Assembly (NCBI RefSeq): GCF_001646945.1
Contig: NZ_LUTV01000002.1
Location: forward strand, 62,001-126,000
Length of the DNA stretch: 64,000 nt
Reading direction: 5' to 3'
DNA from: Endozoicomonas ascidiicola
GTDB lineage: Bacteria; Pseudomonadota; Gammaproteobacteria; Pseudomonadales; Endozoicomonadaceae
Positions within the stretch are counted from its first letter, which is position 1. The number at the start of each line of letters is the position of its first letter. A program made the translations under genes and the position numbers. Below, in pieces: positions 35,761-44,654 of this stretch. A model generated the notes under the pieces. It was given only the letters and a program-made list of their open reading frames with translations, was not told where the DNA came from and made no database searches.

Positions 35761-37539
35761 ATGATTAACCTTAATAGCCACCGGCTCATCAGGTATTTGT
35801 TCACCACAAGGTTTCGCAACCTGTGGTTCGCCGTGGCGGTTATCTTGTTTTCCAGTACCCTCAAAGCCAGTGAAATCACATGGAAAATTAATGGGTTAGA
35901 TAGTGCGCTCCAGCAAAATGCTTTGATGTACCTGAAAAACCTACCTGAGTTTCCAGCCAACCGTTATCAGGATCACCAACCTGAAATTCGCGAAGCATTG
36001 AGCAGCGCACTGAAAGCCCTGGGTTATTACCAACCCTCGATCCAACTCACCTACAACAAAGATAAGCCCAAAACGCTCTCCATAGACATTAATGCCGGCC
36101 TGCCCGTGATTGTACGAGCGGTGAAGATAACCCTGAACGGTGACGCTCAATCCGACAAAGCCTTTAAACGCTTAATAAAGCAGCAACCATTGACCATGGG
36201 AGAAGTACTCAATGATGGCTTGTATGAATCGCTGAAGACCAGCCTGACCAGCTTAGCCCTCAGCCGCGGCTATTTTAATGCTGAGCTTTCCAGGCACCAG
36301 ATTCGAGTGTCTCCTCAGAGGCAGTCGGCAGAAATCATTCTTACTCTGGATTCGGGTCGGCGATATCGGTTTGGCCAGGTGATTTTTGATCAATCCATCA
36401 CCAAAGGCATCCGTAAACTGATCGCCCCGATGATCACCATGGAACCGGGCAGCCCTTACCTGGCTGAACGTGTCAGCCAACTCAGCCGGGATCTATCAAC
36501 AACGGGCTATTTTAATTACGTTGATGTGCAACCTTTAAAAGACCAGGCCATGAATGATGAAGTGCCCATCAGCATCAGCGTCACGCCAAAAACAGCTTGG
36601 GAGCTGGAAACGGGAATCGGTTTCTCCACCGATGAAGGGCCAAGAATAACCCTCAGCATCGATAAGCCGTGGCTGGGAGAAAAGGGTCACAGTTTTGCCA
36701 GCGACATCAAATATTCAGACAAAGTGAGTGAACTCAGCGGACGCTATAAAATTCCCTATGGCAACCCATTATCGGAATACTACAGCCTGGACGGCGGTTA
36801 TCAGCGAAACGCGTTGGAGGATACCAACAGCCAACTAATCTCTACCTCGATCAACAAATGGAACAAAAGGCCTGGTAACTGGGATCAAAACTTCTTTTTC
36901 CGAGTAGATTACGAAGACTTTACCCAGGGGCTACAAACCAGCAATTCTTTGCTGCTCATTCCCGGTATGTCCCTTGATCGACGGAAGGTGCGAGGAAACC
37001 CTACCGACCCTCGATCTGGTAATGTTTTCAACTTTAAAATCGAAACGTCCTCTAACGCCTGGCAGTCCGATGTGAATTTTGTGAAAGTCTGGGGGCGAGC
37101 CAAATGGTTAACCCGCTTCCGTGACGACCATCGATTGATTGCCAGAGTTGAACAAGGCGCCATCTGGGTGGATGACATTCAGAACATTCCCCCATCCATT
37201 CGCTTCTTTACCGGTGGCGATCAAACCATCCGCGGTTACAGCTACAACAGCATCTCGCCAAAAGACAACAGTGGCCAACTGATTGGCGGGCAATATCTCA
37301 CTGTTGGCAGCCTTGAGTACAACTTTGAGGTTTCTGAAAGCTGGCGGCTGGCGCTGTTTATTGATAAAGGCACCGTGACCAACTCCTATGAAAAGGACAA
37401 AGTAGAGTGGAAGACTGGCGCAGGCCCTGGTATTCGATGGATAACGCCCCTGGGACCATTGAAGTTGGATTTTTCGTTTGCCATCAGCGAACCCAACTCA
37501 CCACTTCGAATCAGTTTCACCATAGGGCCTGATCTATGA
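35761..37539 (+). CDS. tamA: Translocation and assembly module outer-membrane protein TamA
   Basis: A 592-aa Omp85-family protein that with TamB helps insert autotransporters and move phospholipid to the outer membrane. An N-terminal signal (about residues 18-36, WFAVAVILFSSTLKAS) is followed by three POTRA domains (about 37-270) and a 16-strand barrel. Barrel features seen are the FFTGGDQTIRGYSYNSISP loop with the conserved RGY, and a C-terminal Ser-Phe-rich last strand (ISFTIGPDL). tamB overlaps by 4 bp. It is divergent from rpsF. Confidence 0.94.
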   Translation: MINLNSHRLIRYLFTTRFRNLWFAVAVILFSSTLKASEITWKINGLDSALQQNALMYLKNLPEFPANRYQDHQPEIREALSSALKALGYYQPSIQLTYNKDKPKTLSIDINAGLPVIVRAVKITLNGDAQSDKAFKRLIKQQPLTMGEVLNDGLYESLKTSLTSLALSRGYFNAELSRHQIRVSPQRQSAEIILTLDSGRRYRFGQVIFDQSITKGIRKLIAPMITMEPGSPYLAERVSQLSRDLSTTGYFNYVDVQPLKDQAMNDEVPISISVTPKTAWELETGIGFSTDEGPRITLSIDKPWLGEKGHSFASDIKYSDKVSELSGRYKIPYGNPLSEYYSLDGGYQRNALEDTNSQLISTSINKWNKRPGNWDQNFFFRVDYEDFTQGLQTSNSLLLIPGMSLDRRKVRGNPTDPRSGNVFNFKIETSSNAWQSDVNFVKVWGRAKWLTRFRDDHRLIARVEQGAIWVDDIQNIPPSIRFFTGGDQTIRGYSYNSISPKDNSGQLIGGQYLTVGSLEYNFEVSESWRLALFIDKGTVTNSYEKDKVEWKTGAGPGIRWITPLGPLKLDFSFAISEPNSPLRISFTIGPDL

Positions 37540-40500
37540 GTACAGATCCCGCCAAAGCCGGACCACACGCTTCCCCTGATAAGAAAGCCAAAAGAAATAT
37601 CACTCTGGCCACCAGAATCACATCGGTTCTTCTTGGCCTGGTTGCAGTTATCCTGTGTTTATTCAGCCTTCTGGTGTTTACCCAAAGCGGCAATGCATTC
37701 ATCTGGCGACAACTGACTTATTCAATTTCACCATTAAGCGGAGAGTTTGTGAAAGGAGAGCTTCTCTCCGGCTGGACATTAAACAATCTTACATGGACTG
37801 ACCATCAAACACGCTTCAACGCCGACGAAGTCATACTGGAGTGGCACTTTGCCAAGCTGTTAAACAGAGAGTTACCTATACAACTTATTCGATTAAAAAA
37901 CACACGACTGATAATAAATAACATCCCTGAAAAAGTGGATGTAGGAAAGACAGAGCCTGAAGCCGATTCACCTTTCAAGCTTCCCTTCAACCTCAGGGTT
38001 GACCAGATTTATCTGGATAATTTCACGCTGCAAAGTCCTAAAGCGGATCTTTCTGTCGGTACGCTGCATTCAATCATTCAGCTAAAAAACAACCTGCTCA
38101 CCATTCCAGAACTGATCGTTGATCAGTTTCACCTGAAGATGAAACCGACAGAACATACGCCGCCCTCTGCAATAGGCTCATTTTCGCTAGCAAAAGGTAT
38201 AGACCTTTCTAAAACGAATCTTCCCAGGATTCAAACCCCGATCCCCATTACACTGGACAGATTTCTGCTAACCAATGCATCTCTTGAGAATCAGAATGTT
38301 AAGGAAAGTCTGCAAAAATTAGAGCTGGGCTTAAGGTGGGATGACTCCGAAATAAAAAACCTTTCGGCTGCCCTGAAATCCCCAAAAATTGATGCTCAAT
38401 TAACAGGCACAATGCAGCTGTCTGATAATTACCCTTCGGATATAAATCTCGAGGCCACGCTCTACGACAACTTCAACATAGCTGAACTGAATGGCATCAA
38501 GGATGAGCAACTAACCCTGAAAACCTCTGGTGACCTGAATCTGCTGACGATCGATGTTAAGACCAAAGGCCTGATCAACGCAGAGATACAAGGAACCATC
38601 AGCCCGTTAAAACCACAAATACCCATGAATTTGCGTATCTCATGGCAGAACCTGAAGTGGCCGCCTCTGGCGGATGCGCCACAATTAATCTCTGACTTCG
38701 GATCAGTTCACCTTTTCGGCAAACTCGACCAGTATCAATTGACGATTGATGCTGCCCTGCACGCTATTGACCAACCTGAAGCACACCTCAAACTGATAAG
38801 TAATGGCAACCTGGAAACCTTATCGATCAAAGAACTGTCTGCTAATCCAGTAGACACGACCAATAAAGAGACAAGCGCTCAAAAAGCAGTCAATCTTACC
38901 GGTATATTGAACTGGAAAAATGGCATTCAATGGCAGGGAAAAGTGCAGCTCTCACAGTTAACACCAGAGCTGTGGTTACCGGATATTCCGGGTACATTGA
39001 ATGGCACCCTGCAGTCGCAGTTTTCGCTGCAGAATGAGAAATGGCAGTTACAACTTTCAGATATGGACATCAACGGTACTCTGCTTAATCAGCCGGCATC
39101 CGCCAAAGGCAAGCTAAAAGCGACTAGTATCCGTTCATCGTCTTATGCTCTGCCTTTTACCGCTACTGCCAACAACCTGCATCTTTCTTTGGGTGATAAC
39201 CAGTTGGATGTTCACGGCACTCTGGCTGAAAAAGTAGCACTGCGAGCTGAAATAAATGCCCAAACACTTGGGTTGCTGCATCAAGATCTTGCCGGCCAAC
39301 TTCAAGGTAACATTAACGTCAGTGGCACTAACCAGCAGCCATCCCTGACCTATTCAATCAATAGCTCCCGATTTGTTTATCAACAAACCAGCATCACCGG
39401 ACTCAAAGCAACCGGCAACTTAACAAAAGGTAAAGTGATTGAAGGGAGGACTGAAATAGATGCTGTCGCGCTTAATCATGAGGCTTTGCAGTTAAACGAC
39501 TTCTCTCTCACAGCCAGTGGCGATGAACTGAAACACATCATTGCGATTAAAACGGCTGGTAACCCCATTGGCGGTGAACTCACCATTAATGCTTCCTGGA
39601 AAAACAATCAATGGAGTGCTGATATTCCTGAAGCAATATTGGCAACACCTGTGGATAAGTGGGCACTGGAAAAGCCTGTCTCCATCCAGTTAAACCGGAA
39701 ACAACATGGGACAATCTCAGATCAGTGCTGGCTATCAAGCCCTGCAAAACTCTGTATTGGGAGGTCCCATTTGTCACCAAATCAAGCCACTACCAGCTTT
39801 GTGTTATCGGATCTCGATTTATCCACGCTGAGCCCTCTTTTTCCCAATACCTTTAATTGGGAAGCAAAACTCTCTGGCAACGGTGAACTGCAATGGATTG
39901 ATGGTATTCCAAAAGCCAACGCCAGATTGCAAACGACACCCGGTAAGTTAATCAATAAATCTGCTGCATCCGTCGTCGCTGAATACCAACAGCTCAACGC
40001 CAGTATAAACCTTGATTCAGAAACCTTGACGGCGAAACTCGACTTCCTGTCCAAAGTACTGGGAACTGCACAATTAAACCTTTCTGTCAGCGATATTCAG
40101 AAGCAACAGCAATTGAGTGGCACCGCTGATATTCAGAGCATAAAGTTAACGTTTCTTCAGCCTCTGATACCCGAACTAAGACGTCTTGATGGGTTCCTCT
40201 CTATGAATACCCGAATGGCTGGCACACTGAAAGAACCAATGCTGTATGGCAAGCTGCAACTCAGTGATGGCAACGCGATATCCCGGGGAGATACTGTCAA
40301 AGTCAGCAGCCTTAAAACACAACTGGCTTTTAAAGGCGACCATGCTCTGCTAAATGGCAGCCTCAAGGTGGGTGATGGTGATATGCAACTGTCGGGCGAC
40401 ATGAACTGGCAACAGCAACCACTTCGCGGGCAACTTACCATGAAAGGAAAAGACCTGGAGGCTCGTTACCCAGGTATTCTTCAGCTGAAAGCCTCACCGA

Positions 40501-41399
40501 ATTTAACCATCAACCTTGGTGATTCCGACACCCTCTCCGGCACTGTTCATATTCCCTGGGCCAGAGTACAAGTGAAGCAACTACCAAAGCAGGCTGTTAA
40601 ACCTTCGGATGATGTCGTTATTGTTACCTCCGAATCCACAACAAAAACCAACTCTGCTTCTACTTTATCCATGGATGTGGATATGGTTCTGGGTAATGAC
40701 ATCAAGATAGACGCCTATGGTCTGAAAGCTAACCTTGCTGGCCACTTGAGAATAAACCAGCAACCGGAAAAACCACTCACCGGCAATGGTTCAATCCAGC
40801 TACTGAAAGGCCGTTATCATCAGTTCGGTCAGGATCTATTAATCAAAGAGGGCGATATTATTTTCTCAGGCCCTCTTTCCAGCCCTTATCTGGCGGTCAA
40901 TGCCATTCGTAACCCCGACAGTATAGAAGGCAATGTAACGGTAGGCGTTCAGGTCAGTGGTCCACCGGATCGTCCTGAGTTTACTATTTATTCCGACCCC
41001 GCCATGGCACAGGAAGAACAGTGGTCATACCTGCTTCGTGGGTATGGTCTGGAGGGCGATGACAACTCGGCAGTACAGGCTATGTTAATCAGCTTCGGAG
41101 TCAGCCAATTCGGCGGTGTGGTAACAACACTGGGCAAAGCGGTGGGAATATCCGATGTGACATTAGCAACACAAGGCAGCGGTGATGATACTCAGGTGAC
41201 TATTGGTGGAACACTGGCACCAGGGCTAAGAGTTCAATACGGCGCTGGTGTCTTCAACTCCATTGCCGAATTGAAGGTTCGCTATGAACTGATGCCAAGG
41301 TTATATCTTCAAGCCGTCAGTGGTGTTGCTCAGGCTGTTGATCTGTTTTATCAATTTAAGGTCCAGTCCAACGACCATGATCCGCTAAGCATGCAATGA
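37536..41399 (+). CDS. tamB: Translocation and assembly module inner-membrane protein TamB
   Basis: A 1287-aa AsmA-like protein spanning the periplasm as a beta-taco lipid conduit. One N-terminal transmembrane helix (about residues 24-50) is followed by long repetitive beta structure and the DUF490 C-terminal domain (about 950-1287, with GNGSIQLLKGRYHQFGQDLLIKEGDI and DPAMAQEEQWSYLLRG). The start overlaps the tamA stop (ATGA). Length is close to Escherichia coli TamB (1259 aa). It pairs with TamA at the outer membrane. Confidence 0.95.
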   Translation: MSTDPAKAGPHASPDKKAKRNITLATRITSVLLGLVAVILCLFSLLVFTQSGNAFIWRQLTYSISPLSGEFVKGELLSGWTLNNLTWTDHQTRFNADEVILEWHFAKLLNRELPIQLIRLKNTRLIINNIPEKVDVGKTEPEADSPFKLPFNLRVDQIYLDNFTLQSPKADLSVGTLHSIIQLKNNLLTIPELIVDQFHLKMKPTEHTPPSAIGSFSLAKGIDLSKTNLPRIQTPIPITLDRFLLTNASLENQNVKESLQKLELGLRWDDSEIKNLSAALKSPKIDAQLTGTMQLSDNYPSDINLEATLYDNFNIAELNGIKDEQLTLKTSGDLNLLTIDVKTKGLINAEIQGTISPLKPQIPMNLRISWQNLKWPPLADAPQLISDFGSVHLFGKLDQYQLTIDAALHAIDQPEAHLKLISNGNLETLSIKELSANPVDTTNKETSAQKAVNLTGILNWKNGIQWQGKVQLSQLTPELWLPDIPGTLNGTLQSQFSLQNEKWQLQLSDMDINGTLLNQPASAKGKLKATSIRSSSYALPFTATANNLHLSLGDNQLDVHGTLAEKVALRAEINAQTLGLLHQDLAGQLQGNINVSGTNQQPSLTYSINSSRFVYQQTSITGLKATGNLTKGKVIEGRTEIDAVALNHEALQLNDFSLTASGDELKHIIAIKTAGNPIGGELTINASWKNNQWSADIPEAILATPVDKWALEKPVSIQLNRKQHGTISDQCWLSSPAKLCIGRSHLSPNQATTSFVLSDLDLSTLSPLFPNTFNWEAKLSGNGELQWIDGIPKANARLQTTPGKLINKSAASVVAEYQQLNASINLDSETLTAKLDFLSKVLGTAQLNLSVSDIQKQQQLSGTADIQSIKLTFLQPLIPELRRLDGFLSMNTRMAGTLKEPMLYGKLQLSDGNAISRGDTVKVSSLKTQLAFKGDHALLNGSLKVGDGDMQLSGDMNWQQQPLRGQLTMKGKDLEARYPGILQLKASPNLTINLGDSDTLSGTVHIPWARVQVKQLPKQAVKPSDDVVIVTSESTTKTNSASTLSMDVDMVLGNDIKIDAYGLKANLAGHLRINQQPEKPLTGNGSIQLLKGRYHQFGQDLLIKEGDIIFSGPLSSPYLAVNAIRNPDSIEGNVTVGVQVSGPPDRPEFTIYSDPAMAQEEQWSYLLRGYGLEGDDNSAVQAMLISFGVSQFGGVVTTLGKAVGISDVTLATQGSGDDTQVTIGGTLAPGLRVQYGAGVFNSIAELKVRYELMPRLYLQAVSGVAQAVDLFYQFKVQSNDHDPLSMQ

Positions 41400-41497
41400 A
41401 TCATCAACACACCATTTTATAACTCAAAACACTTATCTGCTTCACCAAATACAAAGCCAAGTTCTATTTTGTGAACTTTTGTCAGATTTTTTGATTA

Positions 41498-41515
41498 TTC
41501 AAACAAGTGTTTGTA
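41498..41515. promoter_or_regulatory. PsrA-like palindrome upstream of the amidohydrolase-lectin gene
   Basis: TTCAAACA-AG-TGTTTGTA differs by one arm base from perfect symmetry and is nearly identical to the site at 20822-20839. It lies about 155 bp upstream of the 41669 start, in a 269-bp gap that otherwise holds no gene. Confidence 0.5.
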
Positions 41516-41668
41516 TAGTAATTGATCAGATGAATAATTATTGCGCCGCGTATTTATTCTGCTTATGGCTGGATAGGCCAATGAGAATTCATTTAGCAAG
41601 GATCTGTTGAGTTCAAGGTGTCCCCCAGAACCTGATTGACAATAAAAATAACAATCAAGAGATCTCCT

Positions 41669-44614
41669 ATGAAAACCAAACTAACCGGCTGCGGTCTGCT
41701 GGCTTGCGCTGCCCTACTTTCGTCAGGGCTACAGGCCAACCCCGCAGAAGATGCAGTATATAGTCTTGCCCAGGGATGCTATGCCATCCAATCACCACAC
41801 AATGGCAACTACCTTAAGAAGTTTTATAAAGGTGGCGCTGTTGATAACGGTTTAAGTTATCGTTTTGACAACAATAATGTAGATGACGCTGCACGTTTCT
41901 TTATGAAGCCAACGTCGTTTTCTCATTATTTGATGACTGACGTTGATGGCCGTTACCTCGCATCTCATCTTCCCGCAGAAATCAGTGCCGGCCGCTACGC
42001 CGGTGAATTCGCTGAATGGCGCATTAACGCTGTACCAATTACTGGTGGTGAGCACTTGTTCAGCTTCCACGGTACAGGTCTAAACAGAACACTGCGCCAC
42101 AACTGGGCAGATGGCGGGCTCTACTTCTTTGACCTGCTAAACCCAAATGATTACACCAGTGAAAACCGCTTTAAACTGGTTGCCCAGGAAGACTGTACAC
42201 CGTTCCCTGAAGTAGAAGTGAACGTTGCAGGCCCTATTGATGGGCTGAAAGGCGACCCAGCCAGCCCGGTTCGAGGCTATGTTGATCCTCATACCCACAT
42301 CACCTCCTATGAATTCATGGGCGGCAAAATGATGCACGGCGAACCATTCCATCGCTGGGGCGTAGCTGAAGCACTGCGCGACAGTAAAGACATTCATGGT
42401 CCTAACGGCTCTCTGGATATCATCGGTAATCTCTACGCCTTTAACGACGTGAATTTCCGTTACGACACCCGAGGCTGGCCTGAGTTTCCCTTCTGGCCAA
42501 ACAATAAATCCCTGAGCCATATGGGTTACTACTATAAGTGGATTGAGCGAGCGTATCTCTCAGGCCTGAAGATGATGGTCACCCATCTTGTAGAAAACGA
42601 AGTGCTCTGTAATGTGCAGAAAACGGTCAACCCTGGCAGCTGGGTAAACCCCAACAGTTGTAACACTATGGACAGTATTCGTCTGCAGATTCGGCGGTTG
42701 CATCAAATGCAGGCTTATATTGATGCTCAAGCTGGCGGTCCGGGCAAAGGCTTTTTCCGTCTGGTCACATCACCCGAACAAGCACGACAGGTGATGGCCA
42801 ATGGTCAGATGGCAGTGCTGATGGGCGTCGAAGCTTCGGAAACCTTCAACTGTGGACAAAAAGATAAATGTAATCGCAACACTGTAGAAAGTGCGTTGAA
42901 TGAATTGTACGACGCCGGTGTGCGAGTTATCTATCCAACCCATAAGTTTGATAACCAGATTGCTGGCTCCAGAGTAGAAAATGGCTTTATCAACGTGGGC
43001 CAGTGGCTTGCTGGTAACCGTTTCTTTGAAACCAAAGCTTGCGATGCAGACACCAAAGGTGCGGCATTTACCTCAGGGTTCCCACTCATTGGTGAAGTGC
43101 CGTTTATTAAGGATATTCTTAACGGTGTTGGCCTGAACCCCCAATACGATGAAACCATCGAACACTGTAACAAGCTTGGCCTGTCACAGCTGGGTGTTTA
43201 TCTGGTCAATCGCATGATCGATAAGAAAATGCTGATTGAGATGGACCACATGAGCCCGGATACTGCGACATCTGTCATGGATATTGTTGAAGCCCGGAGC
43301 TACAGTGGAGTGGTCACCTCCCATAGCTGGATGAATGCAGCCAGTAATGGTGGTCTTCACAAAAATACTAAGCGTGTGATCAAAGCTGGTGGTTTCTCTG
43401 CGCCTTACAACTCAAATGTCTACGGAATGGAATCGAAAGTTTCCACCTTCCTCGATGAAATTGAGCAGACACCTTATCTTGCCGGTGTTGGTGTTGGTAC
43501 CGACATGAGCGGCCTTGGTGGTCAACATGGTCCTCGAAGTGATGCAGAAACTGATCCACTTGAGTACCCGTTCACTTCTGAGTTTGGCCTGACCTTTGAT
43601 GTGCAACAGTCAGGTAATCGAGCGTTCGATTACAACAAAGAAGGCATGGCCCACTACGGCATGTTGGCGGACGAAATTCAGGACATCCGTGAACGGGGTT
43701 CGAACCGGGTGTACGAAGCGGTGATGAATTCTGCAGAAGCCTACCTGCAAGTTTGGGAAAGAGCTGAAAGTAATACCGACGTCGCTTATATAGACCCACT
43801 TGAGCCGTTTGTGAAAATCGTCAACCGTGACGCTAACCGCTGTATGGACATCGATGGTCGCGATAATAATCTGGTTAACGGTGCCAATGTGCAGCTCTGG
43901 AATTGTGATGATTACTCCTTTGATCAGGATTGGATTTTCAACAAACATTCCGGAATGCTTGAGAACAGAGCAGATCGCAGCAAATGCCTGGATAACCGTG
44001 GCGAAGCCTATAACAATGGTGGAGTCGTCATCTGGGACTGTGTCGACAGTGATAACCTGCGATGGACGTATAATGCCAACAATATTTCCAGCATCTACAA
44101 TCCGCTGATCGTTGCTGACGCCTATGGCTTAATCAACGGCAGTAATGTCGGCCAGTGGGAATACCATGGCGCTGCATGGCAAGCATGGGAGCTACGCCCA
44201 GAATCAGCCATCCATCGCTGGGTTGATTTCCGCGATAAGCGTTCAGGCAAATGCTGGAATGTCGCCAATGGCAGTAACGCTAGCGGCACAAGCGTTCAAC
44301 TCAATACCTGTAACGCAACAGCCGGACAGCAGTGGTATTTTGATCCGGTGAAAGGCACGATCAAAAGTCAGTTGCCGGGTAATATGTGCATGACTGTGCC
44401 TAACGGCAACACCGGAAATGGTACGCAGCTGCAAATTGCCCAGTGCGATGAGCACAATCTCAGTCAACAATTCAATAAAAATGGTGCTCGATTTAGCCCA
44501 AGGCTAAATGGTAACCAGGTGATTGATGCTGATGGTACCAGCGATGGTGTCGCCATTATCTTATGGAGTAGCCATGGCGGTAATAATCAAAAGTGGCGGG
44601 CTGGTTTGAATTAA
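41669..44614 (+). CDS. Secreted amidohydrolase (M19 dipeptidase-like) with two ricin-B lectin domains
   Basis: A 981-aa exported protein. A signal peptide (MKTKLTGCGLLACAALLSSGLQA) precedes an N-terminal trefoil-like region (about 30-180). The central TIM-barrel metal-hydrolase region (about 200-680) has DPHTH (H208, H210), LMGVEASE, MLIEMDHMS, VVTSHSWMN and VGTDMSGLGG, the spacing of amidohydrolase/peptidase M19 proteins. Two ricin-type lectin domains close the protein (about 710-845 and 855-981, with DQDWIFN, NLRWTYN, GQQWYFD and NQKWRAG). It probably cleaves an amide or peptide bond while held on glycans. ATG 41669 is chosen over an upstream TTG because the signal peptide starts there. The substrate is unknown. 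Confidence 0.82.
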   Translation: MKTKLTGCGLLACAALLSSGLQANPAEDAVYSLAQGCYAIQSPHNGNYLKKFYKGGAVDNGLSYRFDNNNVDDAARFFMKPTSFSHYLMTDVDGRYLASHLPAEISAGRYAGEFAEWRINAVPITGGEHLFSFHGTGLNRTLRHNWADGGLYFFDLLNPNDYTSENRFKLVAQEDCTPFPEVEVNVAGPIDGLKGDPASPVRGYVDPHTHITSYEFMGGKMMHGEPFHRWGVAEALRDSKDIHGPNGSLDIIGNLYAFNDVNFRYDTRGWPEFPFWPNNKSLSHMGYYYKWIERAYLSGLKMMVTHLVENEVLCNVQKTVNPGSWVNPNSCNTMDSIRLQIRRLHQMQAYIDAQAGGPGKGFFRLVTSPEQARQVMANGQMAVLMGVEASETFNCGQKDKCNRNTVESALNELYDAGVRVIYPTHKFDNQIAGSRVENGFINVGQWLAGNRFFETKACDADTKGAAFTSGFPLIGEVPFIKDILNGVGLNPQYDETIEHCNKLGLSQLGVYLVNRMIDKKMLIEMDHMSPDTATSVMDIVEARSYSGVVTSHSWMNAASNGGLHKNTKRVIKAGGFSAPYNSNVYGMESKVSTFLDEIEQTPYLAGVGVGTDMSGLGGQHGPRSDAETDPLEYPFTSEFGLTFDVQQSGNRAFDYNKEGMAHYGMLADEIQDIRERGSNRVYEAVMNSAEAYLQVWERAESNTDVAYIDPLEPFVKIVNRDANRCMDIDGRDNNLVNGANVQLWNCDDYSFDQDWIFNKHSGMLENRADRSKCLDNRGEAYNNGGVVIWDCVDSDNLRWTYNANNISSIYNPLIVADAYGLINGSNVGQWEYHGAAWQAWELRPESAIHRWVDFRDKRSGKCWNVANGSNASGTSVQLNTCNATAGQQWYFDPVKGTIKSQLPGNMCMTVPNGNTGNGTQLQIAQCDEHNLSQQFNKNGARFSPRLNGNQVIDADGTSDGVAIILWSSHGGNNQKWRAGLN

Positions 44615-44624
44615 TAGGCCTTAA

Positions 44625-44654
44625 GTAATGTCGGTATAGTTATACCGGCATTAC
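44625..44654. terminator. Convergent hairpin overlapping the ART-like gene stop
   Basis: GTAATGTCGGTATA and TATACCGGCATTAC pair over 14 bp (one G-T) with a 2-base spacer. The stop codon of the minus-strand gene (44651-44653) is inside the right arm. No long T-run. Confidence 0.6.
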
